A stretch of DNA of 64,000 bases. It comes from an uncultured Eubacteriales bacterium. GTDB taxonomy: Bacteria > Bacillota > Clostridia > Oscillospirales > Oscillospiraceae. Position numbers and translations under genes: made by a program. Below, one piece after another: positions 31,748 to 40,818 of this stretch. The stretch spans positions 1 to 64,000 of the forward strand of contig URAZ01000007.1 of NCBI GenBank assembly GCA_900545925.1. The letters run 5' to 3'. The notes under the pieces were generated by a model. The model was not told the origin of the DNA. It ran no database searches and saw only the letters and a list, made by a program, of their open reading frames with translations. Numbering within the stretch: the first letter of the stretch is position 1; each line of letters opens with the position of its first letter.

Positions 31748-33559
31748 ATGGAGCAGATTCTGAAATTGAAAGAAGAAAGCGAAGCGTTTCAAACAGAATT
31801 TGAAGTGCTTGCGCCAAGTACACTGCCGGCTGATATTGAGGCGCAGTACCAAGCCTATCAGACGCAGATCGCTGCGCTTACGCCGGAGATCGAACGGCTG
31901 ACCAACCATGCAGACGGTATTGATTACGCAGCGGCAGTTTCCTGCGGCATCGTTACCGGTATGCTGGATGCGCTGCTGCCCGGCGCAAAATGGGATTTTA
32001 GGGAGGCAAAGGCGTGGAGCAACAAGTCCGTCAACATGATGATTCAGGAATTTGCAGAAAAGGATCCTGAATATAAGCAATTCTGCGAGTATACACAAGC
32101 CGGAAGACTTCGGGAAACGGCAAAAGACCCCAATCGGCTCTCCAACGCAGTCGAATTTCTGGAGAAGAAGTACAAGCTTCCCGGAGACAGCGGGTGGAAT
32201 CTGAAAAATAATCTGGTCACGCTGGCAAAAGAGCACGGATATACCGGGAAGTCGCGCAAATACGAAGATGCGCTTCAATACATGAATACGAACTTCCCGC
32301 GTCCGGGCGGATGGGACGCGCCGGATGCGCGGATTTCTGCATCATCGCACCATTTGGAGGATTTTTGCCACCACCCGACGTTCGGGGGTCTGGTAAGCTG
32401 TATCTGTGTACAGTTTACCGGCGTGGCTACTTATCATTCTGCCGCGCTGCAGTCGGCGGTGCAGATGCCGGTCACAGTGAATGATTACGGGCAGCTTGTC
32501 GGAAACGATGGGCCGTGGAAGCTGTTTTCTGGCGTGATAAACTGGTTTTTCTGTGCGGCACAGACTATCCAAAACCGGCAGGGGCATCTGCTGAGCGATA
32601 TGGCCGGAACCAAACAGGCCGTGGAAAACCAGCGCAGCGGCGCCGGACTGCCGGGAGGCTTTTTATCAACGCTGGAGGAGTTGTCCACACTTCCGTGTAT
32701 GCAGGATGCAAAGTTCTCCCGGAAGCTGCGCAGTGCCTATATGAACGGCATTGGAACCAAAGAGAGTCAGGTCGATCTCGGCGTTTTGAACAGCTTGTTT
32801 GAGGGTGCAAGCAATAAGCTGGATGTTCGGACAGAACGCGCTGTCAGCCATAATCTCCAGCGGCAGGCCTGGCCCGCGCTGCTTAATACCGTACTTGTGC
32901 GCGCCTGTTATTTTATCCGGCAGTTCATCCGGCAAATGAAGGAAAAGAAATCCCTGGCGGAACTCGACTGGAAAGCGTTAATCCCGGCCAACAACCGCAC
33001 AGTCACGCGGATGCTGACGATCGCAACCGGGACGTTCATGGCTGTCGATCTGACAGATGCTGCAATTCGCGCGGCAGCAGAATCGAAGGGACAGCCTGCA
33101 CTGTTTGTCCCCAGTTTGGTTTTGCGGATCAATTTCGCCGGCATCGGGCGCTTCGTAATTGCAATCGGCACGGATGTAGGCATGGGCCTGTGGCGGGCGT
33201 CGCTGAACCAGCATCGGCTGAAACTCTACGAGCAGCAGCTTTCTCTGATGCTCGACACGCGGCTCTACTATCAGCTTGACAGCGCATGGGTCGCGGTCGA
33301 ACGCGCTGACCAGATTATCGGTGAGATGGAGGCGGTCACGCGGAGGAACGCATTTAAATATCTGGCTGCAGTATCCGGAGAGATTGCTGTCCATGCAAAC
33401 GCAATCGCTGTGACCGCCCAACAGATGGGGCGGCAGGCGGCAGAAACGAACGCGCCGCTGCAGCGCGCCGCTGACGCAAGCGAACGGACACAGCGGCTGT
33501 TGACGGCGGCCGAGGAAAAACAGAAGATGCTTGAACAACTGTTGGAGGAATTAAAATGA
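31748..33559 (+). CDS. Uncharacterised 603-residue protein of the switch-controlled cassette
   Basis: I do not recognise a functional domain. The N-terminal 60 residues form a charged helix, likely coiled coil. A hydrophobic glycine-rich segment follows (AAAVSCGIVTGMLDALLPG), then a His-rich stretch SSHHLEDFCHHPTFGG. Further on come two hydrophobic segments (RMLTIATGTFMAVDLTDAA and INFAGIGRFVIAIGTDVGMG) and a helical C-terminus. From memory this resembles a conserved protein family of unknown function seen in gut Firmicutes; that is unverified. There is no signal peptide, so it may be cytosolic or inserted through the hydrophobic segments. Start ATG follows GGGAAGGGAG. It overlaps the next gene by ATGA, so the two products act together. 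Confidence 0.7.
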   Translation: MEQILKLKEESEAFQTEFEVLAPSTLPADIEAQYQAYQTQIAALTPEIERLTNHADGIDYAAAVSCGIVTGMLDALLPGAKWDFREAKAWSNKSVNMMIQEFAEKDPEYKQFCEYTQAGRLRETAKDPNRLSNAVEFLEKKYKLPGDSGWNLKNNLVTLAKEHGYTGKSRKYEDALQYMNTNFPRPGGWDAPDARISASSHHLEDFCHHPTFGGLVSCICVQFTGVATYHSAALQSAVQMPVTVNDYGQLVGNDGPWKLFSGVINWFFCAAQTIQNRQGHLLSDMAGTKQAVENQRSGAGLPGGFLSTLEELSTLPCMQDAKFSRKLRSAYMNGIGTKESQVDLGVLNSLFEGASNKLDVRTERAVSHNLQRQAWPALLNTVLVRACYFIRQFIRQMKEKKSLAELDWKALIPANNRTVTRMLTIATGTFMAVDLTDAAIRAAAESKGQPALFVPSLVLRINFAGIGRFVIAIGTDVGMGLWRASLNQHRLKLYEQQLSLMLDTRLYYQLDSAWVAVERADQIIGEMEAVTRRNAFKYLAAVSGEIAVHANAIAVTAQQMGRQAAETNAPLQRAADASERTQRLLTAAEEKQKMLEQLLEELK

Positions 33560-35937
33560 ACGAATATGAACTTGGCTTGACACAAAGCGCGGCGGAAAAT
33601 GAACAGGAAACATTTGAAATGCTGATGACTGCCGCACGGGAGATCGCCCAGTCGCAGGAGCAGGACTTTCAGGCACTCAAGGATCGTCCGTGGTACAAGA
33701 GTCTTTTAAAGACACTGACCTTTTCCAATAGCAGCGAACAGAAAAAACTGCTGGCAAAAGACATTTCCAGTCTCTCTAAGCTGAATGAGATTACATGGCG
33801 GGCGTTGTATCTGCTGAGCAAGAGCAGCGCGAATATGGCAGCGCAGATCGAGCAGAACGCAGCAAACATCGAACAGCTTCTGCGGCAGCAGGGCGTACTG
33901 TTCGACAGCGTAAAGCGAATCGTGGAGCAGGTTATAAACGCGCAGTCCAGAAGCAGACGGAAAAGCAGTCTGCAATCGCTGACGGAGCAAAACCGCAATT
34001 TGTTTGCGGGCACGCTCTACACGCTCTCCAAACAAATGCCGGAACAGCCGGAGTTTGCGCGGCAGTATCTAAGCAGGCTGCTGCCGGTTTTGAACATTCA
34101 TGCGCCCGAGGATGACATTGCGCCGGAGGAACTGGAGACGCTGAGCAGGGAGGATGCGGAACTTCTGTATCAGCTGCTTGCGGAATATCAGCTGCTCGCG
34201 GGCGGAGTGCCGGTCGATGAACTGGACATGGCCGAAACACTGCCTGTCAGTCCCAGACGGCGAAAGGAAATCTGGAAGAAAGCGCAGGAACTCGCTGGGG
34301 AATTTGGCCCAGACTTCTTCATTGCCTATTTCCAGCCGGACGTGCCGGCCGATCAAATCGGTGCAGATGAGATCGAACTGACAGCAGATGAAGCAGCGCA
34401 AACGCAGGCAGATACCGAACAGCCGGAAGAAGCGGAAGCCGCAGAAGAACCCGAGAAAACAGAAGAGCCGGTCGAGCCCGCTGAACTGGAACCCGTCACG
34501 CTGCCGGACACCTGGATTGTCGGCGAGGGGGAGTCTGTGCGCTTCCAAAATAAGATCATCCACCTCTCGTCGCCGATCGTCCGGTGCGAGGGCTCTTTGG
34601 AGTTTGTAAACTGCGTAATCCACTACGGCGAAACCGCAGACGCAGACGGGATCAATCTGAATGCCGCCGCAACGCTCCGCATGCGGCAATGTACCGTCAT
34701 CTGCCACGGTGAGCAGAAGAAAACGCTGTTTAATATGGGCAACAAACCCAAAACGACGAGTTTGTTCCGCGACTGTAAGTTTATCAGGTGCAAAAAGTTT
34801 CTCATTGGAGCTGGAAACTTCAGAGGCTGTAAATTTGAGTCATGCGCAGAGTTCTTTTTCACAAGTTGGGAGGATGAAAACTTATTTGAGGCCTGCGTAT
34901 TCGATGATCCGGGGAATAATTTAGTCTGTTGGTCGTCTCATTATTACGGCATGACAACTGTTACCTTCCGTGCATGCCGATTTAGGCTGACGCAGATGCA
35001 AGACGAAACAAAAAGAACCTCCGCCATAATATCCGCAAGGGAGTTGGTTCGTATGGAACGTTGCATTGTCAGAGGGCCGCTGGCGTTTTCAACCGAAGAG
35101 AAAGCAAAACTGCAGGAAAATCTTTGTTCTCCGATCTTTATTAAAGCCTGTACTCAGATTGAAAACTGTGTTTTCCGTGGTGTCCCAAAGGTTCTGGCGC
35201 GTGGTAAGCACGTTGTTCGGCGGTCTGTATTTGCGAACTGCATTAACGCAATCAAAGACTCGATAGTGACTTCGGAAAGCATCATACAGGATTGCAGGTT
35301 TGATTCCTGTATGGCGGCAATATGCCTTTCAAGCGGCAGACCCGCTGTCCGGAACTGTCAATTTAATACCTGTTACGGCGGTTCGTTGATTAATCTTTCC
35401 GACGGTGCAGAGGTTGACCTATGTGAATTCAATGACTGTGAACCTGTAATGGACGGCATAGCCTTAGCTGGCAAAGTCGTTTTAAATCGGCCAATGATCA
35501 CGTTGTCGTTAAGCGACAGATCTAAGAATTATTCCGGAAAAATCTCGGACTGCACGTTCAACGGAGTGCGTACAAAGGCCTACAGGATAATTGGGGCTAC
35601 CTTTATAACGGGAAAGAAATGTGAATATGCCTACCGAGTTGAGGGCTGCTATTTTGTAAACTGCACGACCGGCCGAAAGGATAAACAGCTTATAGGCACA
35701 ACCGGAACGTATTTGGGTGCGTTCAAGAAAGAAAAAACAGTCACGGTAATATCCCTTTCCGACTGCAAGGGACTGGATGCAGCTGCACAGCTGAACAAAG
35801 CGGATCTGGCCTGCAGCAAGCCAAAGCCGTATGGCCGCATGATAAAAACGCGCGAAGGCGGTGAGCGGATCGGCTGCCGAGAAGAAGATCTCCCGGCAAT
35901 CAATCCCGGCGCTTTGCGCATCGAGCCGCAGATGTAA
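33556..35937 (+). CDS. Large protein with helical N-terminus and predicted beta-helix C-terminus
   Basis: The 793-residue protein is unrecognised by name. Residues 1-300 are helical and charged, including a run of small heptad-like repeats around SANMAAQIEQNAANIEQLLRQ. An acidic Glu/Ala/Pro linker covers roughly 275-315. From about 325 to 740 many short strands repeat every 20-25 residues with N/C-rich turns, such as VRCEGSLEFVNCVIHYGE, FRDCKFIRCKKFLIG, IENCVFRGVPKVL and VRNCQFNTC. That is the pattern of a right-handed parallel beta-helix. There is no signal peptide and there are many Cys, which points to the cytoplasm. Its start overlaps the stop of the 603-residue gene, so they form a pair. 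Function unknown; a scaffold or effector role is only a guess. Confidence 0.7.
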   Translation: MNEYELGLTQSAAENEQETFEMLMTAAREIAQSQEQDFQALKDRPWYKSLLKTLTFSNSSEQKKLLAKDISSLSKLNEITWRALYLLSKSSANMAAQIEQNAANIEQLLRQQGVLFDSVKRIVEQVINAQSRSRRKSSLQSLTEQNRNLFAGTLYTLSKQMPEQPEFARQYLSRLLPVLNIHAPEDDIAPEELETLSREDAELLYQLLAEYQLLAGGVPVDELDMAETLPVSPRRRKEIWKKAQELAGEFGPDFFIAYFQPDVPADQIGADEIELTADEAAQTQADTEQPEEAEAAEEPEKTEEPVEPAELEPVTLPDTWIVGEGESVRFQNKIIHLSSPIVRCEGSLEFVNCVIHYGETADADGINLNAAATLRMRQCTVICHGEQKKTLFNMGNKPKTTSLFRDCKFIRCKKFLIGAGNFRGCKFESCAEFFFTSWEDENLFEACVFDDPGNNLVCWSSHYYGMTTVTFRACRFRLTQMQDETKRTSAIISARELVRMERCIVRGPLAFSTEEKAKLQENLCSPIFIKACTQIENCVFRGVPKVLARGKHVVRRSVFANCINAIKDSIVTSESIIQDCRFDSCMAAICLSSGRPAVRNCQFNTCYGGSLINLSDGAEVDLCEFNDCEPVMDGIALAGKVVLNRPMITLSLSDRSKNYSGKISDCTFNGVRTKAYRIIGATFITGKKCEYAYRVEGCYFVNCTTGRKDKQLIGTTGTYLGAFKKEKTVTVISLSDCKGLDAAAQLNKADLACSKPKPYGRMIKTREGGERIGCREEDLPAINPGALRIEPQM

Positions 35938-35949
35938 CGGGTGCTGTAA

Positions 35950-35981
35950 ACGGAACCTCCGGTTTTTGCCGGGGGTTCCGT
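35950..35981 (+). terminator. Hairpin ending the sipW cassette
   Basis: ACGGAACC and GGTTCCGT form the outer arms with CCGG/CCGG inside. The T run is in the loop, not after the stem, so it is a weaker terminator than the one at 36122. Confidence 0.55.
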
Positions 35982-36121
35982 CAGACTGCCAAAAACTTAT
36001 TGCCTGCTTCGAGCCGCAATGCTTTCAGTTGGGTTATAGGGGCAGACGGATCTGTCTGCCCGCAGAAAGCAGTAGTGTTTTATTTGAAAGTATCAGAGAA
36101 ATTAAATTGGCTTTTAAAGAT

Positions 36122-36164
36122 AAGCGCCCCTGTCCAGCTGGAGCCCAGCCGGACAGGGGCGCTT
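36122..36164. terminator. Terminator of thrS
   Basis: AAGCGCCCCTGTCC (36122-36135) pairs perfectly with GGACAGGGGCGCTT (36151-36164). On the minus strand it lies just behind the thrS stop; it can also stop rightward read-through. Confidence 0.8.
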
Positions 36165-36173
36165 ATTATCCGA

Positions 36174-37967
36174 TTACTTTTTCAGTTTGTTGTCTACAAC
36201 GTCCTTGAGAACAGCGGTGAACGCATCGAGCGTCATGGCGCCGAGGTCGCCGTCCGCGCGGTGGCGCGGGGAGACGGTGCCGGCTTCGATGTCGCGGTCG
36301 CCGACGACGAGCATATAGGGGATCTTCTCCATCTGCGCATCGCGGATCTTCTTGCCGATTTTTTCGCTGCGGGTATCGACCGTCACACGGTAGCCCTGCG
36401 CGGTGAGATTGGCTGCCTGATCCTTGCAGTAGTCAACAGCACGATCCGTGACCGGCAGGAAGCGAACCTGCTCCGGCGCCATCCATGTGGGCAGCGCACC
36501 GGCGTATGTCTCAATCAGGTAGGCCAGCGTGCGCTCGTAGCAGCCGAGGCTCGTTCTGTGGATGATATACGGCAGCTTCTTCTCGCCGTTTTCATCGGTG
36601 TAGTACATGCCGAAGCGCTCAGCCAGCAGCATGTCGATCTGGATGGTGACGAGGGTGTCCTCCTTGCCGTAGACATTCTTATACTGGATATCGAGCTTCG
36701 GGCCGTAGAATGCAGCCTCGTCGATGCCAATCGTGTAATCAACGTCAAGATCCTTTAGAATGCGCGCCATGACGCTCTGCGCGTGATCCCACTGCTCTTT
36801 GGTGCCCTCGTACTTGTTCTTGGGGTTCGCGGGATCCCACTGGGAGAAGCGGAACGTGCACTTATCAAGCAGGCCGACTGTGCCGAGGCAATACTTGGCA
36901 AGATCGAGGCAGTCACGGAATTCATCCTCCAGCTGATCCGGGCGGAGCACCAGATGGCCCTCGGAGATCGTAAACTGACGCACACGGATGAGGCCGTGCA
37001 TTTCGCCGGAGTCCTCATTGCGGAACAGCGTGGACGTTTCGCCGAGACGCATCGGCAGATCGCGGTAAGAACGGCCGCGGTTCAGATAGACCTGATACTG
37101 GAACGGGCAGGTCATCGGGCGCAGGGCGAAGCACTCCTTCGTCTCATCCTGCGGGTCGCCGAGGACGAACATGCCGTCAAGATAGTGGTCCCAGTGGCCG
37201 GAAATCTTGTAAAGCTCACGCTTGGCCATGAGCGGCGTCTTGGTCAGAAGATACCCGTGCGCCTGTTCGACGTCCTCGACCCAGCGCTGCAGCAGCTGAA
37301 TGACACGCGCGCCCTTCGGCAGGAGGATCGGAAGGCCCTGGCCGATGCAGTCGACCGTGGTGAAGTATTCCAGCTCACGGCCCAGCTTGTTGTGGTCGCG
37401 CTTGAGGGCTTCTGCCTGTTCTGCCAGATACTGATCAAGCTCTTCCTTCTTCGGGAACGCAACGGCGTAGATTCTCTGCAGCATCTTGCGCTTGGAGTCG
37501 CCGCGCCAGTATGCGCCGCAGCACTGCGTGAGCTTAATGGCGTTGCCCTTGATGCGGCCTGTAGAATCGAGGTGCGGGCCGGCACAGAGGTCTGTAAACT
37601 CGCCCTGCGTGTAGAACGAGATGTGCGCGTCTTCGGGCAGGTCGTTGATCAGCTCGACCTTATACGGCTCGTCCTTTTCCTGCATATACTTGATGGCTTC
37701 CTCACGCGGCAGCTCAAAGCGCTCGAGCTTCAGCTTTTCCTTGCAGATCTTGCGCATCTCGGCCTCGATGGCGTCGAGATTTTCCTGCGTGAAGTTGAAC
37801 GGAGCGTCGAAGTCATAGTAGAAGCCGTTGTCGATAGACGGGCCGATGGCCAGCTTGACCTCCGGCCACAGGCGTTTGACGGCCTGCGCCATGACGTGGG
37901 AACAGGTGTGCCAGTACGTTTTACGGTACTGCGGGTTTTCAAACGAGAATTCATTGTTTTCGGACAT
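36174..37967 (-). CDS. thrS: Threonine--tRNA ligase
   Basis: The 597-residue class II synthetase charges tRNA-Thr. The editing domain is present at the N-terminus (HTCSHVMAQAVKRL, the HxxxH metal motif). The catalytic core includes RPMTCPFQYQVY (zinc Cys), GLIRVRQFTISEGHLV (motif 2) and IIHRTSLGCYERTLAYLIE (motif 3), and a C-terminal anticodon-binding domain follows. The N-terminal TGS domain of the usual 640-residue enzyme is missing; the start at 37967, right after TAGGAGG, leads directly into the editing domain. TGS-less ThrRS occurs in some Clostridia. A T-box leader lies upstream. The longer open frame into the leader is not real. Confidence 0.95.
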   Translation of the reverse strand: MSENNEFSFENPQYRKTYWHTCSHVMAQAVKRLWPEVKLAIGPSIDNGFYYDFDAPFNFTQENLDAIEAEMRKICKEKLKLERFELPREEAIKYMQEKDEPYKVELINDLPEDAHISFYTQGEFTDLCAGPHLDSTGRIKGNAIKLTQCCGAYWRGDSKRKMLQRIYAVAFPKKEELDQYLAEQAEALKRDHNKLGRELEYFTTVDCIGQGLPILLPKGARVIQLLQRWVEDVEQAHGYLLTKTPLMAKRELYKISGHWDHYLDGMFVLGDPQDETKECFALRPMTCPFQYQVYLNRGRSYRDLPMRLGETSTLFRNEDSGEMHGLIRVRQFTISEGHLVLRPDQLEDEFRDCLDLAKYCLGTVGLLDKCTFRFSQWDPANPKNKYEGTKEQWDHAQSVMARILKDLDVDYTIGIDEAAFYGPKLDIQYKNVYGKEDTLVTIQIDMLLAERFGMYYTDENGEKKLPYIIHRTSLGCYERTLAYLIETYAGALPTWMAPEQVRFLPVTDRAVDYCKDQAANLTAQGYRVTVDTRSEKIGKKIRDAQMEKIPYMLVVGDRDIEAGTVSPRHRADGDLGAMTLDAFTAVLKDVVDNKLKK

Positions 37968-37998
37968 ATTCTTCTGCCTCCTAAATTGATTTGGGGCA

Positions 37999-38246
37999 AA
38001 ACAAAAACGCCTTACCCCTGTCGTTTCAGGGGTGAGGCGTTGTACGCTCCACGGTTCCACCCTGCTTACGAAAGCACAGCATCCGTCGCTTTGTGTCTCT
38101 GTAACGGGAGAACCCGGCAGCGCATTTCCGCGCTGCGGCTCAGAAGCGGTATCCGGGCGGGCCGCGCAAAGGCTCTTGCAGCATACGAGCCTCTCTCTGT
38201 GATGCGCTGCCGATGCCGGGACGTGTCTTCGTCTCAGCCTTTTCTG
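37999..38246 (-). promoter_or_regulatory. T-box riboswitch of thrS
   Basis: On the minus strand a long structured leader ends in the T-box sequence AGGGTGGAACCGTGG (38049-38063 on the plus strand). A terminator hairpin follows, ACGCCTCACCCCTG with its partner (38007-38040) and a T-rich tail. An upstream AGAGAGAG block and a GGCTC/GAGCC apical stem fit stem I. The specifier triplet is probably ACC in GGATACCGC, a threonine codon. Uncharged tRNA-Thr would relieve termination. Confidence 0.85.
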
Positions 38247-38252
38247 GATGCT

Positions 38253-38281
38253 ACAATAGCACGTTTCCGGGGTTCTGTCAA
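38253..38281 (-). promoter_or_regulatory. Promoter of thrS
   Basis: A perfect TTGACA and TATTGT, 17 bases apart on the minus strand, immediately upstream of the T-box leader. Confidence 0.7.
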
Positions 38282-38304
38282 TCCCCCGCGGACACGGAAA
38301 TGCG

Positions 38305-38333
38305 TTGCAAACCGGCTTTTTTTCTGGTATCAT
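38305..38333 (+). promoter_or_regulatory. Promoter of ksgA
   Basis: TTGCAA (38305-38310) and TATCAT (38328-38333) with a 17-base spacer, 29 bases ahead of the ksgA start and divergent from the thrS promoter. Confidence 0.65.
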
Positions 38334-38362
38334 AGCGACAGAATCACACTAGGAGGCCAACT

Positions 38363-39217
38363 ATGGACCTTTGTAATATCAATGAAATTAAGGCGCTGCT
38401 CGCGCGGCACGGATTCCATTTTTCCAAAGCCAAGGGGCAGAATTTTCTGACGCAAAGCTGGGTGCCGCAGAACATCGTGCTCGAATCCGGCGTGGATGAG
38501 ACGTGCGGCGTGCTGGAGGTCGGCCCCGGCATCGGGCCGCTGACGCAGCAGCTGTGCCGGTACGCGAAAAAGGTTGTCGCGGTCGAACTTGACCGGACGC
38601 TCCAGCCGATTCTGGCCGAGACGATGGCGGGCAACGAAAATCTGGAAATTATCTTCGGTGACATTCTGAAAACGGACATTTCCGCGCTGGTACAGGAGGA
38701 ATTTGCGGGCCTGCGCCCAATGGCCTGCGCGAATCTGCCGTATTATATCACCACGCCCGTGCTGGCAGCGCTTCTGGAGAGCCGCGCGTTCGAGGCCGTG
38801 ACCGTCATGGTGCAGAAGGAGGTCGCGCAGCGCATCTGCTCGCCCGCAGGAAAGGGCGATTACGGCGCGTTCAGCGTTTTCTGCCAGTATTACGCCGAAC
38901 CGGAGCTGCTGTTCGACGTACCGGCAAGCTGCTTCATTCCGCAGCCGAAGGTCACGAGCGCAGTCCTGAAACTCACCATGCGCAAGGAGTCGGTCTGCGA
39001 GATCAAGAGTGAGGCCATGTTCTTCAAGGTCGTCCGCGCAGCGTTCGCCCAGCGCAGAAAAACGCTTCTGAACGCGCTTTCGTCCGGGCTTTCGCAGTTT
39101 GACAAGCCCGCGCTTGCCGCCGTGATCGAAGATTGCGGCTTCGCGCCCACGGTGCGCGGGGAGACGCTGGATATTCCGGGCTTCGCCGCGATCGCGAACG
39201 CGCTGACGGAGCTGTAA
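38363..39217 (+). CDS. rsmA: 16S rRNA (adenine(1518)-N(6)/adenine(1519)-N(6))-dimethyltransferase
   Basis: The 284-residue KsgA/RsmA enzyme dimethylates the two adjacent adenines of helix 45 in late 30S assembly. The SAM-binding motif is VLEVGPGIGPLTQQL and the catalytic loop is CANLPYYITTPV, the NLPY of N6-adenine methylases. GQNFLTQSWV lies near the start. Ribosome site TAGGAGG, start ATG. The next gene starts within its stop codon (TAATG). Confidence 0.95.
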   Translation: MDLCNINEIKALLARHGFHFSKAKGQNFLTQSWVPQNIVLESGVDETCGVLEVGPGIGPLTQQLCRYAKKVVAVELDRTLQPILAETMAGNENLEIIFGDILKTDISALVQEEFAGLRPMACANLPYYITTPVLAALLESRAFEAVTVMVQKEVAQRICSPAGKGDYGAFSVFCQYYAEPELLFDVPASCFIPQPKVTSAVLKLTMRKESVCEIKSEAMFFKVVRAAFAQRRKTLLNALSSGLSQFDKPALAAVIEDCGFAPTVRGETLDIPGFAAIANALTEL

Positions 39218-39564
39218 TGTACTTCGTCTATATGCTCCGCTGCCGGGGCGGGAGTCTGTATACCGGCATTGCCGCCGACATGGAAAAACGCCTGCGGCAG
39301 CACGCGTCCGGCGGCGCGGCCTGCGCAAAATACACGCGGGCGCACCCGCCCGAGGCCCTTGCCGCACTCTATCAGGCGGAGGACCACGCAGCCGCTGCAC
39401 GGCTGGAAGCGCTGATCAAGACGCTTCCGCCCACAAAAAAGCGCTGTCTGGCCGCAGGACAGACAGCGCCGGAGGATGTTTTCACCGAGAGGCTGAACGG
39501 CCTTTCATATCTCCGCTGTTCAGACGAGGAATCGCGTTTGAACGCGCTGCTGGATACGCTGTAA
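39217..39564 (+). CDS. GIY-YIG domain protein (UPF0213/YhbQ type)
   Basis: The 115-residue protein begins MYFVYMLRCRGGSLYTGIAA, the GIY-YIG nuclease signature with Tyr, Tyr and Gly, then the Arg of KRLRQH. Small standalone GIY-YIG proteins of this kind are linked to DNA repair, with no firmly known substrate. It starts on the last base of the rsmA stop codon. The C-terminus is about 30 residues longer than in typical members. Confidence 0.85.
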   Translation: MYFVYMLRCRGGSLYTGIAADMEKRLRQHASGGAACAKYTRAHPPEALAALYQAEDHAAAARLEALIKTLPPTKKRCLAAGQTAPEDVFTERLNGLSYLRCSDEESRLNALLDTL

Positions 39565-39605
39565 CAGCCGCAAGGCCCCGCTGCGCGTGGCCGATTTTTC
39601 AGCGA

Positions 39606-40196
39606 TTAGAAACTAGTAGACCCGCTGACGTCGTCGGGATCTGGGAAATACGTCGCCATGCGGGGATTGTTTTCGATGGTGTCCGGGTCGATGCCCTTTG
39701 CGGCGCACCATTTGAAAAACGCCTTGCTGAGGAATGCGTTCAGGTTCTGCATGGCGCTGTAGAGATTGATCTCCTCATTGCCAACAAAGAGGATTGTGTT
39801 CACGCCGCCGCGCGTGAGCAGGCTCCGCTGGCCCTTGATCTGGCTGTAGCGGAACTCCTTCTTTCCATGGCCCCAGGCCTTATAGAGAAAGCCCTCGTCG
39901 TCATAGTAGATGACGACGGAAAAATAGGTACACAGCAGGAGCACACCGAAAATGACCGCCACAGCGCTGCCGATGAGAAACAATGTATCCGGTGTTCCGG
40001 CCAGATTTTTGACCAGCATCGCAACGCCCGCGAAGGTCAGAATCACACCAATCACCGCGCTTCTTCTCGGCGGACGGACAACCTGCTTGCTCTTTTCCAG
40101 CTTAGACTTCGGGAAGATCAGCTTGAACAGGGTGTCGATCAAAAAGCAGACCAGAAACACAAACGCGCAAATCAGCACAACAAAAAGCAGCTTCAT
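39606..40196 (-). CDS. Small integral membrane protein of unknown function
   Basis: The 196-residue protein has three hydrophobic segments: LLFVVLICAFVFLVCFLIDT near the start, then VIGVILTFAGVAMLV and FLIGSAVAVIFGVLLLCTYF. They precede a cytoplasmic C-terminal half of about 100 residues with a PH-like strand pattern (VVIYYDDEGFLYKAWGHG...FRYSQIKGQ). It overlaps the preceding formyl-THF cyclo-ligase gene by ATGA, so the two are cotranscribed. I do not recognise a named function. Confidence 0.75.
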   Translation of the reverse strand: MKLLFVVLICAFVFLVCFLIDTLFKLIFPKSKLEKSKQVVRPPRRSAVIGVILTFAGVAMLVKNLAGTPDTLFLIGSAVAVIFGVLLLCTYFSVVIYYDDEGFLYKAWGHGKKEFRYSQIKGQRSLLTRGGVNTILFVGNEEINLYSAMQNLNAFLSKAFFKWCAAKGIDPDTIENNPRMATYFPDPDDVSGSTSF

Positions 40197-40747
40197 GCCT
40201 CGCCCTCCTCGACCGGCGCGGAAATGACGTACTGCACCGGAATATCAAATTTGTCCGTGTCCAGATGGTCAAGCATCTGGAACGCATAGCACAGCGCCAG
40301 CGTCACATGCTTTGGATGTGCAGCAAGATATTTATCATAAAAGCCTCCGCCGTAACCGCAGCGGTGCCCCTCCGGATCAAAGGCAAGGCCCGGCATGAGT
40401 ACAAGCGCTGTCTCGTCGTCGGCCTCCGGCCCGTCCGCGATCGGCTCCGGGATATTGTACGCGCCCGGCGCAACGGCAGACAGATCATCCAGCCAGAGAA
40501 ATTTCATCTCGTCTCCAAACACCTTCGGCACGGCTACACGCTTGCCGTCCCGCTGCGCCTGCAGCAGAATGGCCGCCGTGCGCACCTCCTGGTTGTAGGA
40601 TAAATAACCGTACAGGCTCTTCGCGGCCTGATAGGCCGGATGCTGGAACAGCTTTTCTGCCAGACGGGCACTGGCTGCGTCCACCTGCGCGGAGGTCATG
40701 GCGCGTTTTTTCGCGCGGATGAACGCGCGGAGGTCTTTTTTCTCCAT
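40193..40747 (-). CDS. 5-formyltetrahydrofolate cyclo-ligase
   Basis: The 184-residue enzyme converts 5-formyl-THF to 5,10-methenyl-THF with ATP. The N-terminus KKDLRAFIRAKKRAM holds the basic ATP-binding residues. The folate-site motif is MPGLAFDPEGHRCGYGGGFYDKYL, with GYGGGFYD highly conserved. The ATG at 40747 follows GGGAGG; the longer open frame is unsupported. Confidence 0.93.
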   Translation of the reverse strand: MEKKDLRAFIRAKKRAMTSAQVDAASARLAEKLFQHPAYQAAKSLYGYLSYNQEVRTAAILLQAQRDGKRVAVPKVFGDEMKFLWLDDLSAVAPGAYNIPEPIADGPEADDETALVLMPGLAFDPEGHRCGYGGGFYDKYLAAHPKHVTLALCYAFQMLDHLDTDKFDIPVQYVISAPVEEGEA

Positions 40748-40818
40748 AAGTACGCCTCCCGGGGAGTCCTGCCGCAAGGCAGGTATTTTTTCTATTTTAC
40801 CCCGGAATCCGTTCTGCG

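Noticed and set aside
36783..38450. A 555-codon plus-strand frame across thrS and the T-box
   Set aside because: Antisense to thrS and running through the structured leader into ksgA; no ribosome site and no recognisable domain.
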